Source of the DNA: Amoebophrya sp. A120
Taxonomy: Eukaryota > Sar > Dinophyceae > Syndiniales > Amoebophryaceae
Direction: 5' to 3'
DNA length: 64,000 bases
NCBI GenBank assembly: GCA_905178155.1
Contig: CAJINV010000011.1
Coordinates: 431,914-495,913 of the forward strand
Made by a program: the position numbers and the translations under genes. Shown here in pieces: positions 1-13,096 of the stretch (its first letter is position 1; the number at the start of each line of letters is the position of its first letter). The notes beneath the pieces were generated by a model. It was not told the origin of the DNA and searched no databases. It was given only the letters and a program-made list of their open reading frames with translations.

Positions 1-3000
1 CTTGGGCGCCGTGGACACAGGACCTGCTGTTTTGCGGTTGCTGATCCCGGGTTGTTCATCGCGCATGCGGTTCGGCAGGTGCTGTCGAAGATGAACTTCT
101 GTTGATGTTCCACTTGCAGCTTGTTTTTCCTGCGGTTCCGGAGAGGTAGCAGAATCCTGGTTCTTTTCAGAGAGACGGAGCTTGACCTGAATGAAGAATA
201 AATGTTTTCATGTTCTTGTTGTACACACACACACACACACACATGCTTGACGACCGGAAAAAGAACTATATAAATCTGCTCAATTTGGTACAAATTTCTA
301 CCTGTTCCCAGAGCTTCAAAAAGTCCCTCCGATTCGCGCTCATGTCGTTGCAAAACCCCTCGGGGAGCAACGCCTGTCCGCGGTCGTGCGCCGAACCGAA
401 CGAAAGTTCTGCCTCAAACGCTACCTCGTGCATGAACTCTTGCTGCTCGCGCGTCTCCTGCTCCTGAATCCAGCGGCTGACCTCCGCGTCCCAAGAAGAA
501 GTGAAGGGAAGAGCTGGAGTATGGCGTCCTCCTCTGTGCGTGCCAGGGTCGTGGTGGTCTACTTCCGCCCACACATCCTTTTCGTACGCCTTGTCCACGT
601 CATTGGCTATCCAGTGGAGTTGGAGCTTGTGTGAAAGGCGGCGTAGTAGCTCCGGGGCGTCGACTTCGGCAACATCGGGTTTATGATTTTTCGGTTTGTT
701 CGTGACATCATCGCCTTCGGAGGTTTCCGCAGCTCCGTTAGTGTCCGTGTCGGCCTCTTTCGTATAATCCTCGGACTCTCTTTCTGCAGTTCTTTCACTG
801 TCACCTTCCGAGCAGGTCGGAGATGAGGCCCCCGACGAGGATGGCAAAAGCCGCTCTGCTTGCCTTCCGCCCGGCTCGTTCCGGGATAAAGTTCCTTCGG
901 TTCTTCCGCAACTGCGATCCCGAAAATCGCCTTCTTCTTTCTGTGAACCATCGGATTCTTGCTCAAAAAAGTTGTTCGAACAGTACTTTTTCACGAGCCG
1001 CAGAATTTCTTTTTTTGTCCACTCCAGATCCGCTTGCGCCTCCATTGCACACCCGAATAGGTCATCTTCCTCTAGTGCATCTACTCCCGCAGAAGTCGCA
1101 TTTTCGACAAGCTTCGTGCCGTAAATCGGGTTTTGCAGGAGTAGAGGGAGGTAACTGCGCTCGTTATCAAATGTAAAAATGTCTGGGTCTGGAAGAATGC
1201 AGATTTTTGTCATGCTGTTTTTGCATGACACAAAGTGTCTGTCATGGAAGCCCTAGCATCACAGATTTCGAGAAGCTTCCGCATTGCTTAATCCGCATGA
1301 CAAATCCCCCATTTTGGTGACAGGAAGTGGGCGCCTTTTGCTGCCTATGCATGAGAGATTTGGCTGTGTTGTGAAATGCGTTTGCCAAGTTCGCATCCTT
1401 CCAGACCCAGACATTTTTACATTTGATACTCGTCCAGGTTGTCCAATTGCAGAAAGTCCGGACATTGATGCTCCGCTGAAAAATCCCCGTTTTGTCGAAG
1501 TAGATCATCTCGATCTCCGGTTCCGATCGTGTTGTTGCTTTTCAAGAAAGCTGCAGCATTTTTCGTGGACAATAATTCTCCAGGTCGCGTCGCGCTGGAT
1601 AATTTCCGCGTGCCACTACCCGGCGAGCGCGCGGATCTTGTTGTCTTGATTGACTTAGTACTGCTAGCCGAAGTAGGGGACAGCTTCTTGAACTCCTTTT
1701 CCGCGCACATTGCCGCTTTCAAAACCACGTTTTCTAAATCAACACCGTTCTTTTCCATGTCGCCCTGCCAGTAAGTGGACAGCCGAGGCGCTAAATGGCT
1801 GATGAAAAGTTCCTCGAACCGCGGACTTGATGACTTCGGGGTGGTAGAGTCGTTTTGATGTTGCCCGCAAGTATTCGTGGTGCTGCTGGGAGACAGATTC
1901 AGATGTCTACTACTCCTACTACTCCCCCCGCCCGGCGTTCGCTGCGCCACGAACTCCCGCCAGGCCTTATTGAGAGGAAAAATCCACCCTCCCCATATTG
2001 AAAAAGTATGTCTCCGGAAATTTGTGCTGCTGATTTGAGGCCACAAATCTCATCTGTCTTGCCAGAAGACAGGGACAGAAGCTTCCGCCATATTATAGAG
2101 GCGATTTGTCATGCCGTTGGGCCTAAAGGGAGGCCGTTTGCCATGCTGAGCAACTAGACCCATACGCCCCCAGCTTGCCTGCGGATCTGGCCGCCATGCC
2201 TTTCTGCAACACAAATCTGATTTGTGTATCCAAATCCAGCATCAGAAGTTTCGTTTTGATTATGGGGAGGGGGGATTTTTCCTTTTGATAGGCCTGCATC
2301 GAGGCCTTGTTGAAGTCCGCCTGCTGGTTATTCTGTGTAAAAACGTCCCCACCCCAGAGTTGTCATGCAGATTTGCCATGACAGGAACATTTGTGATGCG
2401 CAACCCCATGACAGGCATTTTCAATCGTGTTTGGGAACTTGTAATGCTGTAAACAAGATCAGAAGGTCGATTTGTGATGCGGCTTTCTTTGCTAACTTGC
2501 ACTACCTTACGGACTGAAACTTGTCATGCGTGACTCCCAAAACTCCTAGGCTTGTGTTGCAAAATCCCCATCCTGACTCTGGTGTGGGTACGTTTTTACT
2601 CAGGATACTGGTCTGCTTTGGGCACCTCGGGTCGGTCGCAGCCGCTAAACACGTACTGGTGGGGCAGTTGCCCTTCCCGAATGGACTTTTTCATGCCCTG
2701 ATCGCGATGGGGGTTCAGCCGCCCGATCCCCTTGTAGGCGGGGCTGCAAAACTCATCGATCAAAGACCGGATTTTTTCGCGGAACGGCCCCGGTTGCTGC
2801 GAAATCTTGCTCCAGTCAATGTCGTGCGCCGTCCTGCCAATCATGCTGCGGTAGGTCTTCAAATTATTCCCCACGCCCTGATACTGCTCCATCTTCGCGA
2901 CCCGTTCTTTGCGCAGCTCGAGTTCGATTTCCTCGGTTCGCTCCGTATCAATTGCAAAAGTATCGTACTCGTACTAGTTGCAATCATGCATATACAAATC

Positions 3001-6000
3001 TGCTTCCTAACGTAAATCTGCATTACCAATTTCATTTGTCATGCTACTCAAATTTGTCATGCGATTTCTACTAGTACGATACTTTTGCAATGCATACTCC
3101 GCCACCTGCTGCAAAATCCCCGCCACACACCGGTACCGCTTCAGCGCAATCACCCACTCCACCTGCTCATGCACCCCCGTCAGCATCCGCCGGTCCGCCC
3201 AGGGGCTCATCCCGTAGGAGAGCAGTTCGAACAGCGGGGCGAGCCGGGTCACCACCAGATCTGAGCTATAACGCCCCAAAGATGGACGACCAACTTCTGT
3301 CGTTGTGCTACCATTCAACAAGCGCCTGTGTTCTTCTTCTTGCAGCTCCTGCCACTTGTATCCCCTCTGCCCGAAGTGGAAGGTGTGCTCGAAGCCTTTT
3401 AACGCATTGGGGTAGTTGAACCGCAACGTCTTCGCATCCACGACTTTTCCGCTCACGGCACCCAGCCAGCGTGCGCGACGCGAACTTTTCGGCACGGAAC
3501 GGAGGATGGGGAGGATCGCCGCGGGAATTAGAGTTTTGTCAGCGCCTCCTCCCAGGTGATCGGAATAAATGGAGTTGCATTCGTAACGCCTCAAGCGCCG
3601 TAACGCCCGACGGGATTCCTCTTGCTCAAAAAGGGATAAAGACAGGATGGGATCTGTTGTTGTAGTACCATCGTGCTGTCCACCGCTTGACAGTGCTCCG
3701 AAATTCATCTCGCTCGGCGCTGGTGGATGTTCCTCGCCCGTGTATTTTTCCCCTGCGAGAAACTGTTCATAGAAATCCAAAAGGACATTGACGTAGTCCG
3801 CCGCGTCCACCGGACCCGACTGGCCCTGGAGTGGCTTGTGCTCCGCTGCACAGTGCTGCAAGGCGACAACCGACAAAGCTTCTGTGCGAAAATCTTTCTT
3901 CCTGCTTTCGTCCGGCACAGTTGTACAATCAATTCCCGCTACAGAAACAGAAGTACTACAACTTCGACAGGATGCCAGGACCGACAGCAAATACTCGGTT
4001 TCTCGCAGCACCCGTTGGTGTAATCCCCGCTGCGTCGTGTGGAGCTTTTCGTAAAAATCTGGGAGGGAGGAGTGGAGCGCTGCATCGGCCGAAAACTTTA
4101 CCTCGATGGGGTTTAACTCCAGCAACTGTGCGATGGCGTCAAGAACTTGTGGGAGCGTGAAGTCTCGTGGTCCGGGAGAAGAAGTAGAAGCTTCTGTAGT
4201 TTTCACGACGGTAGTAGTCGTTGTTCCCTGCTGCTTTGCGAGTTCTTGCAGTAGTACCCCTACCGCCTCTGAAGATGTGTGGTCGTTTTTAGTCGTCGTG
4301 TCCGCTGCTTCTTCTTCTTCTTCATCGCATTGTCTCTCTGCAGCATCGCCTTCGACTTTTCCGAGAGGTGATATCATGCCAATTTCATCTCCCACTTCTG
4401 CCACATCAGAAAACGGCGCAGACGTTGAACTGCGGTAACGAAGAACCAAAGTCTTCAGATACAGTTCGCAAAGCTTTGCTGCCTCGGCCTCCTTTCCGAG
4501 CAAAGACGCCTCTTCTACAGCTGCGTTTAGGACTTTGGGACGACGACGACGATTGTAAGCTGTTGAAACGCTAGTTTTAGTACCTTCGTCTTCTGAAGGA
4601 TTGCCATCAGCCTTTTCCAGGTTATTGTGGTCGCTGAGCTCCTCTTCAACTTCTTCTTCTTCCTCCTCCTCCACAATTTTCGCCAGCTTATTGTAGGGCA
4701 GGAACTCGCCAGGTATGTAGGGCAAGAACTCCGGCATGAAGAGATCAGATTCGAGCCCCCCTGGCGGAGCCCGACCCGGGAGGAATTGGATAACACCATC
4801 GGAGGAGGACTCCTGCTCGCTCGATGTTGCTCGGCTCGAGTTCTTATTTTCATCACTCCGATTAATCTTTTCTACGGAGGTTTCCTCGGAGTCGCTTGTG
4901 TCAGAACTGTCTGAGGAAGAGGACGAACTGGAAGAGGCAGATGAGGAGGTCGAGGACTGCATAGACGAAGAAGAAAATTCGCTGGAACTACAAGAAGACC
5001 TCGATGCCGACCTGGCTGCACTCCGGCCAGAAGACCTCGTTGACCCGCTAGACGTTCTTGTGCTGCTGCCAAAAGAACCCGAGGATCCACTGGAAGCCTC
5101 GCTCGACGATGACCCTTCAGAAAACCATGTCGGAGATTCCTCGGAAGACGACCTCCGACGACGTTCTTGTGCTGCACCAGTAGATGATATTTTCGTCGCT
5201 AACAACTTATTCAAAGGTTGCATTTTCGCAGACGCCCGCCGCGCACTCCTCTCTAAAGACTCCTTCGACAAGAAAGCCGGCATTCCTGCAGAACACTGAC
5301 GGCCCCGCTGTTCTGCTTCTTCTTCCGTGGACGAGGAACTACTTCTAGTGCACAACTTGGAAGGCATCGAAGACGAGCGTCGCGCTCTGGAGGAGATCTT
5401 CTTCTTCGACGACAATGGCGCGAATTTTGCTGCAGCTTTCATCCTCGAAGAAGCTGGCTTGGAGGAACTACTGGACGAGCTGTGAGCCCTGGAAGCAGAC
5501 GACGACGAGGACCTAGGTGAAATTCCGTCCCTGACAGACACCGCGTTTTCCGAGAATGAATCCGAAGTCACACCATGCTCGCCGACCAGGTTTTTAACAT
5601 CGGGACGACGGTCCGCTTTTTGTTCTCTGCTGCAGCTCTCCGAGGAATAATTTTTCCTGTATTTCTGTTGCTTCCGGTGCGCCAGTTTGAGGAGCAGGTT
5701 GAAGTTGGACAGAATCTCGTGGAAGTGTGCCTCGATTTCGCTTGCTAGATTCGCGCGCACCTCTTGGTCCTGGAAAATCAGCTGGTCCCGCAACGCCTCC
5801 AATGCAGTGTCATGGTATGGCGTGATCCTAGTCATTTCCGTTGACATTTTTATGCTGGGTGAACAATTCGGTGCTGCAGGTCCAGGTGGACCAGGGAGGA
5901 CTTCTGCAGCCGGAGGTTCACGCTCACCTTGTAGTTCTTGCGAGTCCTGATCGACTCTAAGCGGTTGTTGATCTTGATCTCTGTCGGTACTGCTATCCTC

Positions 6001-9000
6001 CAAACCCAAAGGTTGACCTGAATGTTCACCAGGCCCCCCGACGCCAAAAAACACGTTCCAGGAGGGCTGTCGTGCGGCCAAGCACTCCTGTGCACGTCGC
6101 AACTGCATGTTCGTCCCAGCTGTTGCGCCCTGATTCTCAGCCAGGGCGAGCTGTGACTGGTGACGGAGATGCTGCAAAAATGATCCGAGCTGCATTTCAT
6201 TTCCATCATCCGTGAGGACGCCAGCGGTTTTGCTTCTGCTGCTTCCAAGACCAAGTCCCAACGCGGTGACATGCGAATGAAAACGCAGCAGCTGCAAGAG
6301 CACTTTTGAAGATTTTTCGACGGTCTTTGAAACAACAAGATCTTCGCGTTTGACACCACAATGGCGCTGCGTGGTCCTTGTGCTCTTCCCGTAAGAACTT
6401 CTTCCCGAAGGCGCCTCAAATAGCGTCGCTGCTGATTTTTTTTGAACAAAGGGGGCAAGCACGCCTCGCGGCACGCCGTCGTTGCAGACAAAGCCGACGC
6501 CAGGTTCGTCCTCATATTCTCTTACGCGCGCAGCCACTTCGCGGAGACAGTTGTCAGCAAACGTAACGTTGCCGAGAGTTTCGCTGGTTCTTGCAGGTGC
6601 AGACGTGAGGTAATCTTGGGTGGCAGCATTCTTTGTGTGCTCTGAAGGGTCTTTATTTCCCGCGTGGTCCTCGTGCGCTCGGTTCAGATTCCCGCGGAAT
6701 TGCTCCTCCACCGCAGCGGACCAGGCCTTTTCCGCGCCGACGTCAGCCGGGTTCGCACAGTACTCGGCGATCCCCAGGAGATAGGGGGGTAGAAAGGTGC
6801 TGTACGGATGCTCTGCTCCGGCCTGCTGCATCGCCACTGCCTCGGAGGCTGCAAAATTGGCAAACTCAGTAACTTGCTGCTGTCGATGCACCTGCAAGTG
6901 CGCTTGCCCCTCGAGGTACCTTGAAAAAGGATAAACATAAATTCAGTTTTGAGAGTATCATGATCGAGATAAACAAATGACCTCTTGACATAACGAACAG
7001 GTTAGAGATCCTCGTGTCGTGTTCGGGAGATATAGACTGAAAAAAATGACGGAGCAGCGCCGTGCCAAAACGAAATCGCAAATCGGCAAACGCGAAACAC
7101 ACAAAATCCTATAATACCAGTCCCGCTTCTTTTGTTGCAAGCGCTTCCTGTCCTCTGCATTGTAGTACCACAGCGGCAGAGTGGAAAAAGTTTCCTCGCC
7201 GTCTGAACGACCCGCGACCCGGTACGGAATTCTGACCAGCGGCGCGTGGCCGTTCTTCGCGTTCACCGGTCGCAAGAAGAACATCAACACCGGTGAGGCT
7301 TGCAGCCAAGCCTTGAACTTTTCCGCCTGGTCGGGGTAAAACTCCGTCCAGTTTCCGGCATGGTTCGAGACACACACGATCTGGGACTCCGTGTTATAAA
7401 GCCGGGACCACTTTTGTATTTCGATTCGAGTTCTCGTTTCGTAATAATCCCAGGAACTGTGGTCGCCCTGAAACAGTTCGCGCGTTCGGCTGTTCCGCCG
7501 CGGTGGGGTGGCGAGCTGCAGGAAAGACCCGCAAAAGTCCCAATCAAGGTCGACATACATACCGCACGGCTCCTCGACGTAGGTCGTTCTTTGGAGAATA
7601 ACTTTCTCCAAATATTTCATCTCAACGAGGGGACTCTCGTCAGGTGCTCTGGTCTTCCTGTCGTACGACGTACTTCCTTTCTCTCCCTCTTCAAGCCGCG
7701 CCATTTGACGTTGTTTCCGTTTCGCAACTTGACTCATCTGCACGGAAAGCAGAATCAGTTGCGCGTTCCGCAACGTGATTTTCTGCAACAGGTCCTGCTG
7801 GAAAAACGGGGTGGAGAGCCGTGCCGGCGACACAAACTGCGGATCTTCGGACGAAGCAACCCACTTCTGCCAATACCGCTTTTTTGCTTCCAACGGGGGA
7901 ACCTGATTTTTTTTTCAGAGGGTCCTGGGTGGGGGTTTGAGAAGCACATATCAATGTTGATTTTGCTTCGTACAACTACGAGTAGGCAAAATTTCTGCAT
8001 TAAACAGAACTTCCAAGAACTTTTGCTCGTGGAAGAAAGAACTACTGGCCTAGTCGATGAACAATGTGAATCTACTGTCAGTACTTTGAGAATGACAACC
8101 GCGGGAAACTTTCGCTCATCCATGCGCCACTTCATCAGAATGCGGGGGTCGGCGAATCCACCCATGGCCCCGTACCCCGTGAGCACTGTCCCAGCGGAAA
8201 TCCAGCGCAAACGGCGGTAAATTCCGCAACTTCGCGGCACTTCGTGGTCGCTCGGCGCTTTATTGTGTAGCGAGGACGAGGAAAGTGGGAACGACCCTTG
8301 ATCTACTTCCTGGCCCCCCAACGCGACTTCCTTCTCGGCTATCGCCGCTCGAATCTCCGCCAACCGATCTGCACGGTATTCCCGCACTTCCTTGAGAGCG
8401 GGCCGAACGCGTCTTGGGCGCGCGTCGGAAAGCAGCAGTGCCGGGTCGGCAAATCGAGGAAGGATTTCCAACGGCTCAACATGGTCGTGCCCGTCTCGTT
8501 TGTTTCCTACGCTGTTCTTGTTCACTCCCTTTTTCACCATCTTCTCTGCAGCTTTTTTCCACCTCCGACGTGGCAGCCCTGCAGCGGTTCTATTTTTCCA
8601 ACTTCTAATATTCTGCGTTTGCCAAGAAATAGTGGCCGAAGATGATCTGTTGAGTTTTTTTGACTGTCGTTCTTTCCCCCTACGTGCAATTATTTCCCGA
8701 TGATCCCGACGTGCTATCACCTTCCCTGCTTTTTTATACTCTTGCAGGACTTTCGCCGCCCTTTCTTCCCAATCGGGTTCGCATTCCCGCATACCGGTGT
8801 ACGCGGTTTGTAGTTCGTTGTGCAAATTCAAGTTTAAATTGGGCTGTTTGTGGCTTCCCCAGAGCGTGTCGCGCCGAAACTTCAGATCACTGTCCACACA
8901 ATGCACGAGGAACTCGCGGTCGATGGTGTCGTCCAGCCACAGCATCTGGTAGCACGTCGACTGCAGCCACGCGTCCGGGTGCCGGTTGCACTGGTACACG

Positions 9001-12000
9001 TAGCCGTCGCGGATTTTCGGTTTCTTTTCGCGCATCTGGCGCTCTTTCCGCGCCTGCAAAGCGTCTGGGTCAAGTGTGTTCTTGCTGCGCTGGCACGCCA
9101 AATGGTAGTCGCCGAGCATCGTGAAACGGTTTCCGCAGTCCGCCGGCCAGCGCGGGTCGCCGTAGGAAAGCGGCGAGGTCGACTGCGACGACAAGACTCC
9201 CTTGCGGCCCAGCCCCACCATGGTAATCAGGGAAATCTTCGGTGCCAGCCGCACAAAGGTGTCGAGAAAACCCTTCATGTCCGGCTTTTCAAATTCGTCT
9301 TCCAGCTCGGGGTATCCAAATGCATAATATGTCTGGGGCTGCGTGAGTTCACATGTTTCGTTCCATGCGGTTTTTACATGTTGACCCAAAAGCTGCTGCC
9401 CTGGAATGCAAGTACTAGCACGCTACAGGTTTCATCGAGAAGGTCCCTCAATGTTGCGTATCCCGCTGCACGATGAATCTCTCACCTTAATGGCAAGACT
9501 TGGTCTACTTTTATTCCTGTCCACGCATGACAAATTTGTCTTTGTGTGTGATGTGAAATGCGCATCACAAGTTCGCGATCTTCCTGACCCAGACATGTTT
9601 GCGGTAAATACGTGGTCCCGCGGTGCGGGTACTTCGAAGTCGCGCCAGAATGGGTCCTATCAAATGCAAAAATGTCTGGGTCTGGAATATTGCTGGGGTT
9701 GTCATGCATAATTTGCATGACCGAGAATGTCCGTAATGCACGACCTAGCATCACAGATCTTTCCTAGAGGGCTTCCTGATGCCTACTCCGCATGACAAAT
9801 GCCCTCCCCGCGTAGCACAAACTAGACTCCTCTTGCTGGTCATGCAATACAGATTTTTTTAGAGTCCAAAGTTAGCATCACAAGTTCCAACCTTTCAGAC
9901 CCAGACATTTTTGCATTTGATAGGTCCGGCACGAAGGGATCCGGGCGTTTGTCGTACGTTCCCGGATGGTGGTACCACTTTTGCAGATGCGAATGCTCGT
10001 CGTGCAAGTACTGTCGCCAGCTCCCGTCGCGCCGGTCCACCGCTTCGAGTTGCGCCTCTCTCTTGCCCTGGACCACCATTGCGACGACCTGGTGGATGAT
10101 CATTTTTGCCATTTTCTTGAAGTCTTTCTTCAACTGCTTCTTCTTGAAAAACACCTTCCCCTGCTCGTAAATCTTCGCGATCTGGTCTTCAAAGTCGGGC
10201 TGCTTATCGCCGAGCAGTGCTTTTTGCGAGTCGAACATTTCGCCGAGCAAGCGCTGCAGCTCCTCTTCAGAGATTTCCTCGGGCTCCGAATAAAAACCAC
10301 TGTCGCAGCTGCTGTTGTCCGTACCATCGTCGTCAGACGACCAATTTGTTCTGTAAAAGTCTGCCGCGTGATGTTGCTGCTGCTGTAGTAGAGAGAACGT
10401 CGTAGCAGATCCTGAATTGTGTTTGACAACTGCTTCTGTCGGTCCGGATTTGTTTTCGCTTTCTCCAGCACCATCGGAACAAGTATCACTTTCAGAATCA
10501 CTACTGTCCTCTTCTGATAACGAATCCAGCACTTCTCTTTCCGGTGTCAGCCGCAGTTCCGCACCGCAAACGCGCGCGAGGTACTTTCGCATCGAGAATT
10601 TCGCCAGCACTTTCGCGAGCTTCTGCTGCGTCCACTTGTCTCGGTACAGTTCCACCCGGCTTCGCGGCAAGAGCTTGTCCACCTTCCGAAAGACGGAGTA
10701 GTCGATCCACCAATCTTGCACCCAATTCACGGCCAATTGCTCCTCGTTGTTTCCAACATCAGAGCTGTCGATGGAGTTCCAGTCGCTGCAGCGCCGCGGG
10801 TTGTCGGGATCTTCAGGTTCTTTTAGGGAATGTTGACTGGGGTCGTCCTCCAGGTAGTAGTCTTCGGAAGAGGAAGATGTAGAGAACAGGGATGAAACAT
10901 CTTCCCGTGCCAATCCATTTTTTGCCCAAGAAGCTAGTTCTTCGCTTGAAGAAGTAGGTGCGGAGGCGCCGCTGGATGAAAAAGATCCGGTGGACGATGA
11001 TCTGCCGCGGGTGTTGGTGGGGCGACGACGTAGAGATGATGACGTTCTTCCACATGAAGATTGAGAGCGTCGTCCTCCTGTACTGTTGGACGAAGTCATT
11101 TGTTGTTCCGAAGAAGAGGTGGAACTGCACGACCGCGAAGATGTTGTCCTCTTGCTGCTCATGTAGTTCTTACTTCTCCTTCGCCCCCGTTCGCCCACTC
11201 GTTGGCCGTGTTGGTAAAACCCATGCTTTTCCCTCCGCGCTTCTTCCATTTTCTCCCGTTCCGCCCGTTCCATCGCTTTCTCCCCTTCCCAACAGGTTTT
11301 CGCAGCCATGGACATCTGTTTCCGTCTCCCTTCCCGGAGTACTAGCCGCTTCAGGGGTTGGTAAGCCATCGTGCATTTTTGCATTTCAGACTTCATCCTC
11401 GCGAGAGTTTGTTGTACGTTTTTAGGGAGGTAGCGCATAGGAAGTAGATACGCGCACGGGTGAAAGAAGGGCAGCGCCGCGCCGACTTCCGTATTGTTGT
11501 GTCCTGCAAGTCGTGGTCTTTCAACTACCCCGGTGAAAATTTCTACCCCACACTGGTCTTTCAGTTGCTCGAGGAAATTTCCCAGTTCGAGCTGTTTCTG
11601 GTGCAGACGCATGAAGTTCTTCCAGTCTAAAACGTGGACTTTTTTCCGGACCGCGTGCGGCACTTTTTCCGCCAGGCCGACGCGAAACTGCTCGTTCGTA
11701 ATCGCATACCGCCAACACTGCTGCGACCGGAGATAGACCTGTTGCTTGGCGTCCTCAAGCTCGAGGGAATATGCGTGGCGCTGGAACACCTTGTCGCTAG
11801 TATAACGTCGGTAGAACCAGCACCCGTTCCTGTGCACGTACTGCAGAAGTGCTTTGACTAGCGCGGTCGCATTGCAGACAGAGGGGTCGGGTGTACGGGG
11901 AAAGCGAGGAGGACCTGTTGTAAAAAGTTGACTTGATCAGAAATGGGTCTATCCTCAAATGGCAACCCAAGGACGAACTTCATCGACCCACTTTATGCGA

Positions 12001-13096
12001 CAGACAACAAGAACGACACCATGATCAGAAACAAGTAGATGAGTCTTTTTTTATCAACACTAATTGCGAAGCATCAGCAAATTCGAATGCTCAAAACTTT
12101 CATAGTTCCTCGACCCCTTCGTCGCGGCCAAAAAAACTACGAACCTCCTGCTACGTCGCTTTCTTTCGAATCCACGCCTTTTTCTCCTCCGACGAAATTT
12201 TCTTTTTCGGTTGGTGAATTCATTCCTTGATCCCGCCCCCGCGGGTCCTCATCTTCACAATTACTAAGTGCGAGTTTCATTTTCCTTTCCGCACCAGCGA
12301 TCAACTTCCGCATCCGCCTTTGCATTTCCACCTTCGCGGCCCTGACCGACACGAGCTCGACCAGCCGGCAGGCCGCGGCGAGCCGCGCTCGCTCCTCTTC
12401 CTCCTGCTGCAGTTTCTCCGCAAACATGCGGGCGAACCGACGAACCAGTCCGCGCGTTTGCAGTTTTTTGTCCATCTCCACGAACTTGGGTCCTTGGAAC
12501 CAGAACGCGCTGTGCTGGTTGGTTTGCAGCTCGCACACACTGTTCCGGGACGTGAAGGTGGTGCGCGAACTGACCAGCTCGCGGTTGTATCCCTGCAGCC
12601 AAAGGCGGCGCTCCGCCGCGTCCACTAATTTCGCTCTAGCAAGCGCGAGGGGATTCAGAGTTGGTGTAGTCCTAGTCGTGCCATCTGCTTCTACAACGTT
12701 CGGGTTTGGTGGCAGAGGAGACCGGCTTTTTGCTTTCATCTTCGTCGTGGTGGGTGTACTGCTGCAGGAGCTCCTGCCGCCTTTGGAAGTTGGAGTTGTA
12801 CTGATAGAGCTCGTGTCCTCGTAGCCGAACGTCGAAGATGGTGCAGTAGTAGTTGCAGCGCCAAAATAGTCGAACTCCAGCTCCTCTTGGTGCAAGCAGG
12901 TAACCTCTTCGTCGCTGTCGTCGTTGTTGTAGCGCTTCAATACCTTTTCGATTTGGACGTCGTGTCCGAATCCCGCCCCGCCTTTGGCTTTTTTCCTCGG
13001 GAAACACTTCAGCAAGGTCTGTTGTACAACATGCTGTTGCGGAAGGTTTTCCGGCGAAAAAGAACCATCACTTGAAGGGCGAAAAACGGCGTGCAT
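1..13096 (-). CDS. Giant hypothetical protein, 3' end outside window
   Basis: No domain recognised. Eleven exons: 13096-12145, 11914-9923, 9657-9611, 9312-8100, 7902-7118, 6919-3097, 2945-2608, 2328-2291, 1967-1429, 1164-302, 186-1. Four junctions are GT-AG introns (11915-12144, 7903-8099, 6920-7117, 187-301); the other six are introners whose excision with one 5-bp repeat keeps the frame. Joined length is 10746 nt, 3582 codons without a stop, and the frame is still open at position 1. Visible segments: Lys/Glu-rich and Ser-rich low complexity near residues 480-700, a long Ser/Arg-rich tract followed by a poly-Glu stretch near 2090-2450, and better-conserved-looking globular parts around 320-470, 985-1200, 1400-1700 and 2700-3060. 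The start is the first in-frame ATG, but the frame stays open upstream to about 13405, so an upstream exon, possibly the gene at 13961-16196, could belong here. Exon structure is well supported; function is unknown. Confidence 0.75.
187..301 (-). other. GT-AG intron with AC/GT microsatellite
   Basis: On the sense strand the donor is CAG|GTAGAAATT and the acceptor TTCTTCATTCAG|GTC. The intron contains an (AC)n run at about 223-242. The exon beyond the acceptor is open to the window edge in the same phase, which supports the call. Confidence 0.7.
1165..1428. mobile_element. Introner, family A
   Basis: 264 bp. Long TIRs of the GTCTGGGTCTGGAAG type, ends TATC...GATA, flanked by 5-bp repeat ctcgt on both sides. 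Excision joins codons for LDNLDE to RSYLP in frame in the giant gene. Its interior is the reverse complement of the relative at 16452-16703. Confidence 0.93.
1968..2290. mobile_element. Introner, family B
   Basis: 323 bp. TIR GGAAAAATCCACCCTCCCC on the left and its mirror GGGGAGGGGGGATTTTTCC on the right; ends TATT...GATA; 5-bp repeat ggcct. Excision restores the coding run SMQAWREFV across the junction. Confidence 0.93.
2329..2607. mobile_element. Introner, family C
   Basis: 279 bp. TIR GTAAAAACGTCCCCAC with an imperfect right mirror; ends TATT...GATA; 5-bp repeat ctggt. The interior is homologous, in the same orientation, to 54582-54861. It leaves an exon of only 38 nt between itself and the family B element. 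Confidence 0.92.
2946..3096. mobile_element. Introner, family D
   Basis: 151 bp, the shortest here. TIR GCAAAAGTATCGTACTCGTA, right mirror GTACGATACTTTTGC; ends TATC...CATA; 5-bp repeat ctccg. Excision joins QQVAE to RTEEIE in frame. Confidence 0.93.
9313..9610. mobile_element. Introner, family A, degenerate
   Basis: 298 bp. Eroded family A ends: ATATGTCTGGGG on the left and TTCCTGACCCAGACATG on the right. The flanking repeat is imperfect (cgggg and cgtgg). Excision still keeps the frame, giving PAPRD followed by ELEDEFEK, so it behaves as an old copy. Confidence 0.75.
9658..9922. mobile_element. Introner, family A
   Basis: 265 bp. Family A TIRs, ends TATC...GATA, 5-bp repeat ggtcc. Excision joins FVPD to PFWRDFEV. 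The interior matches 28630-28921 in the same orientation and 35178-35439 and 53621-53882 in the opposite one. Confidence 0.93.

Noticed and set aside
7108-7109. Non-canonical GA donor for the intron at 6920-7117
   Set aside because: A canonical GTATTA donor nine bases upstream (7117) gives the same phase and a continuous protein (RDWYLEGQ).
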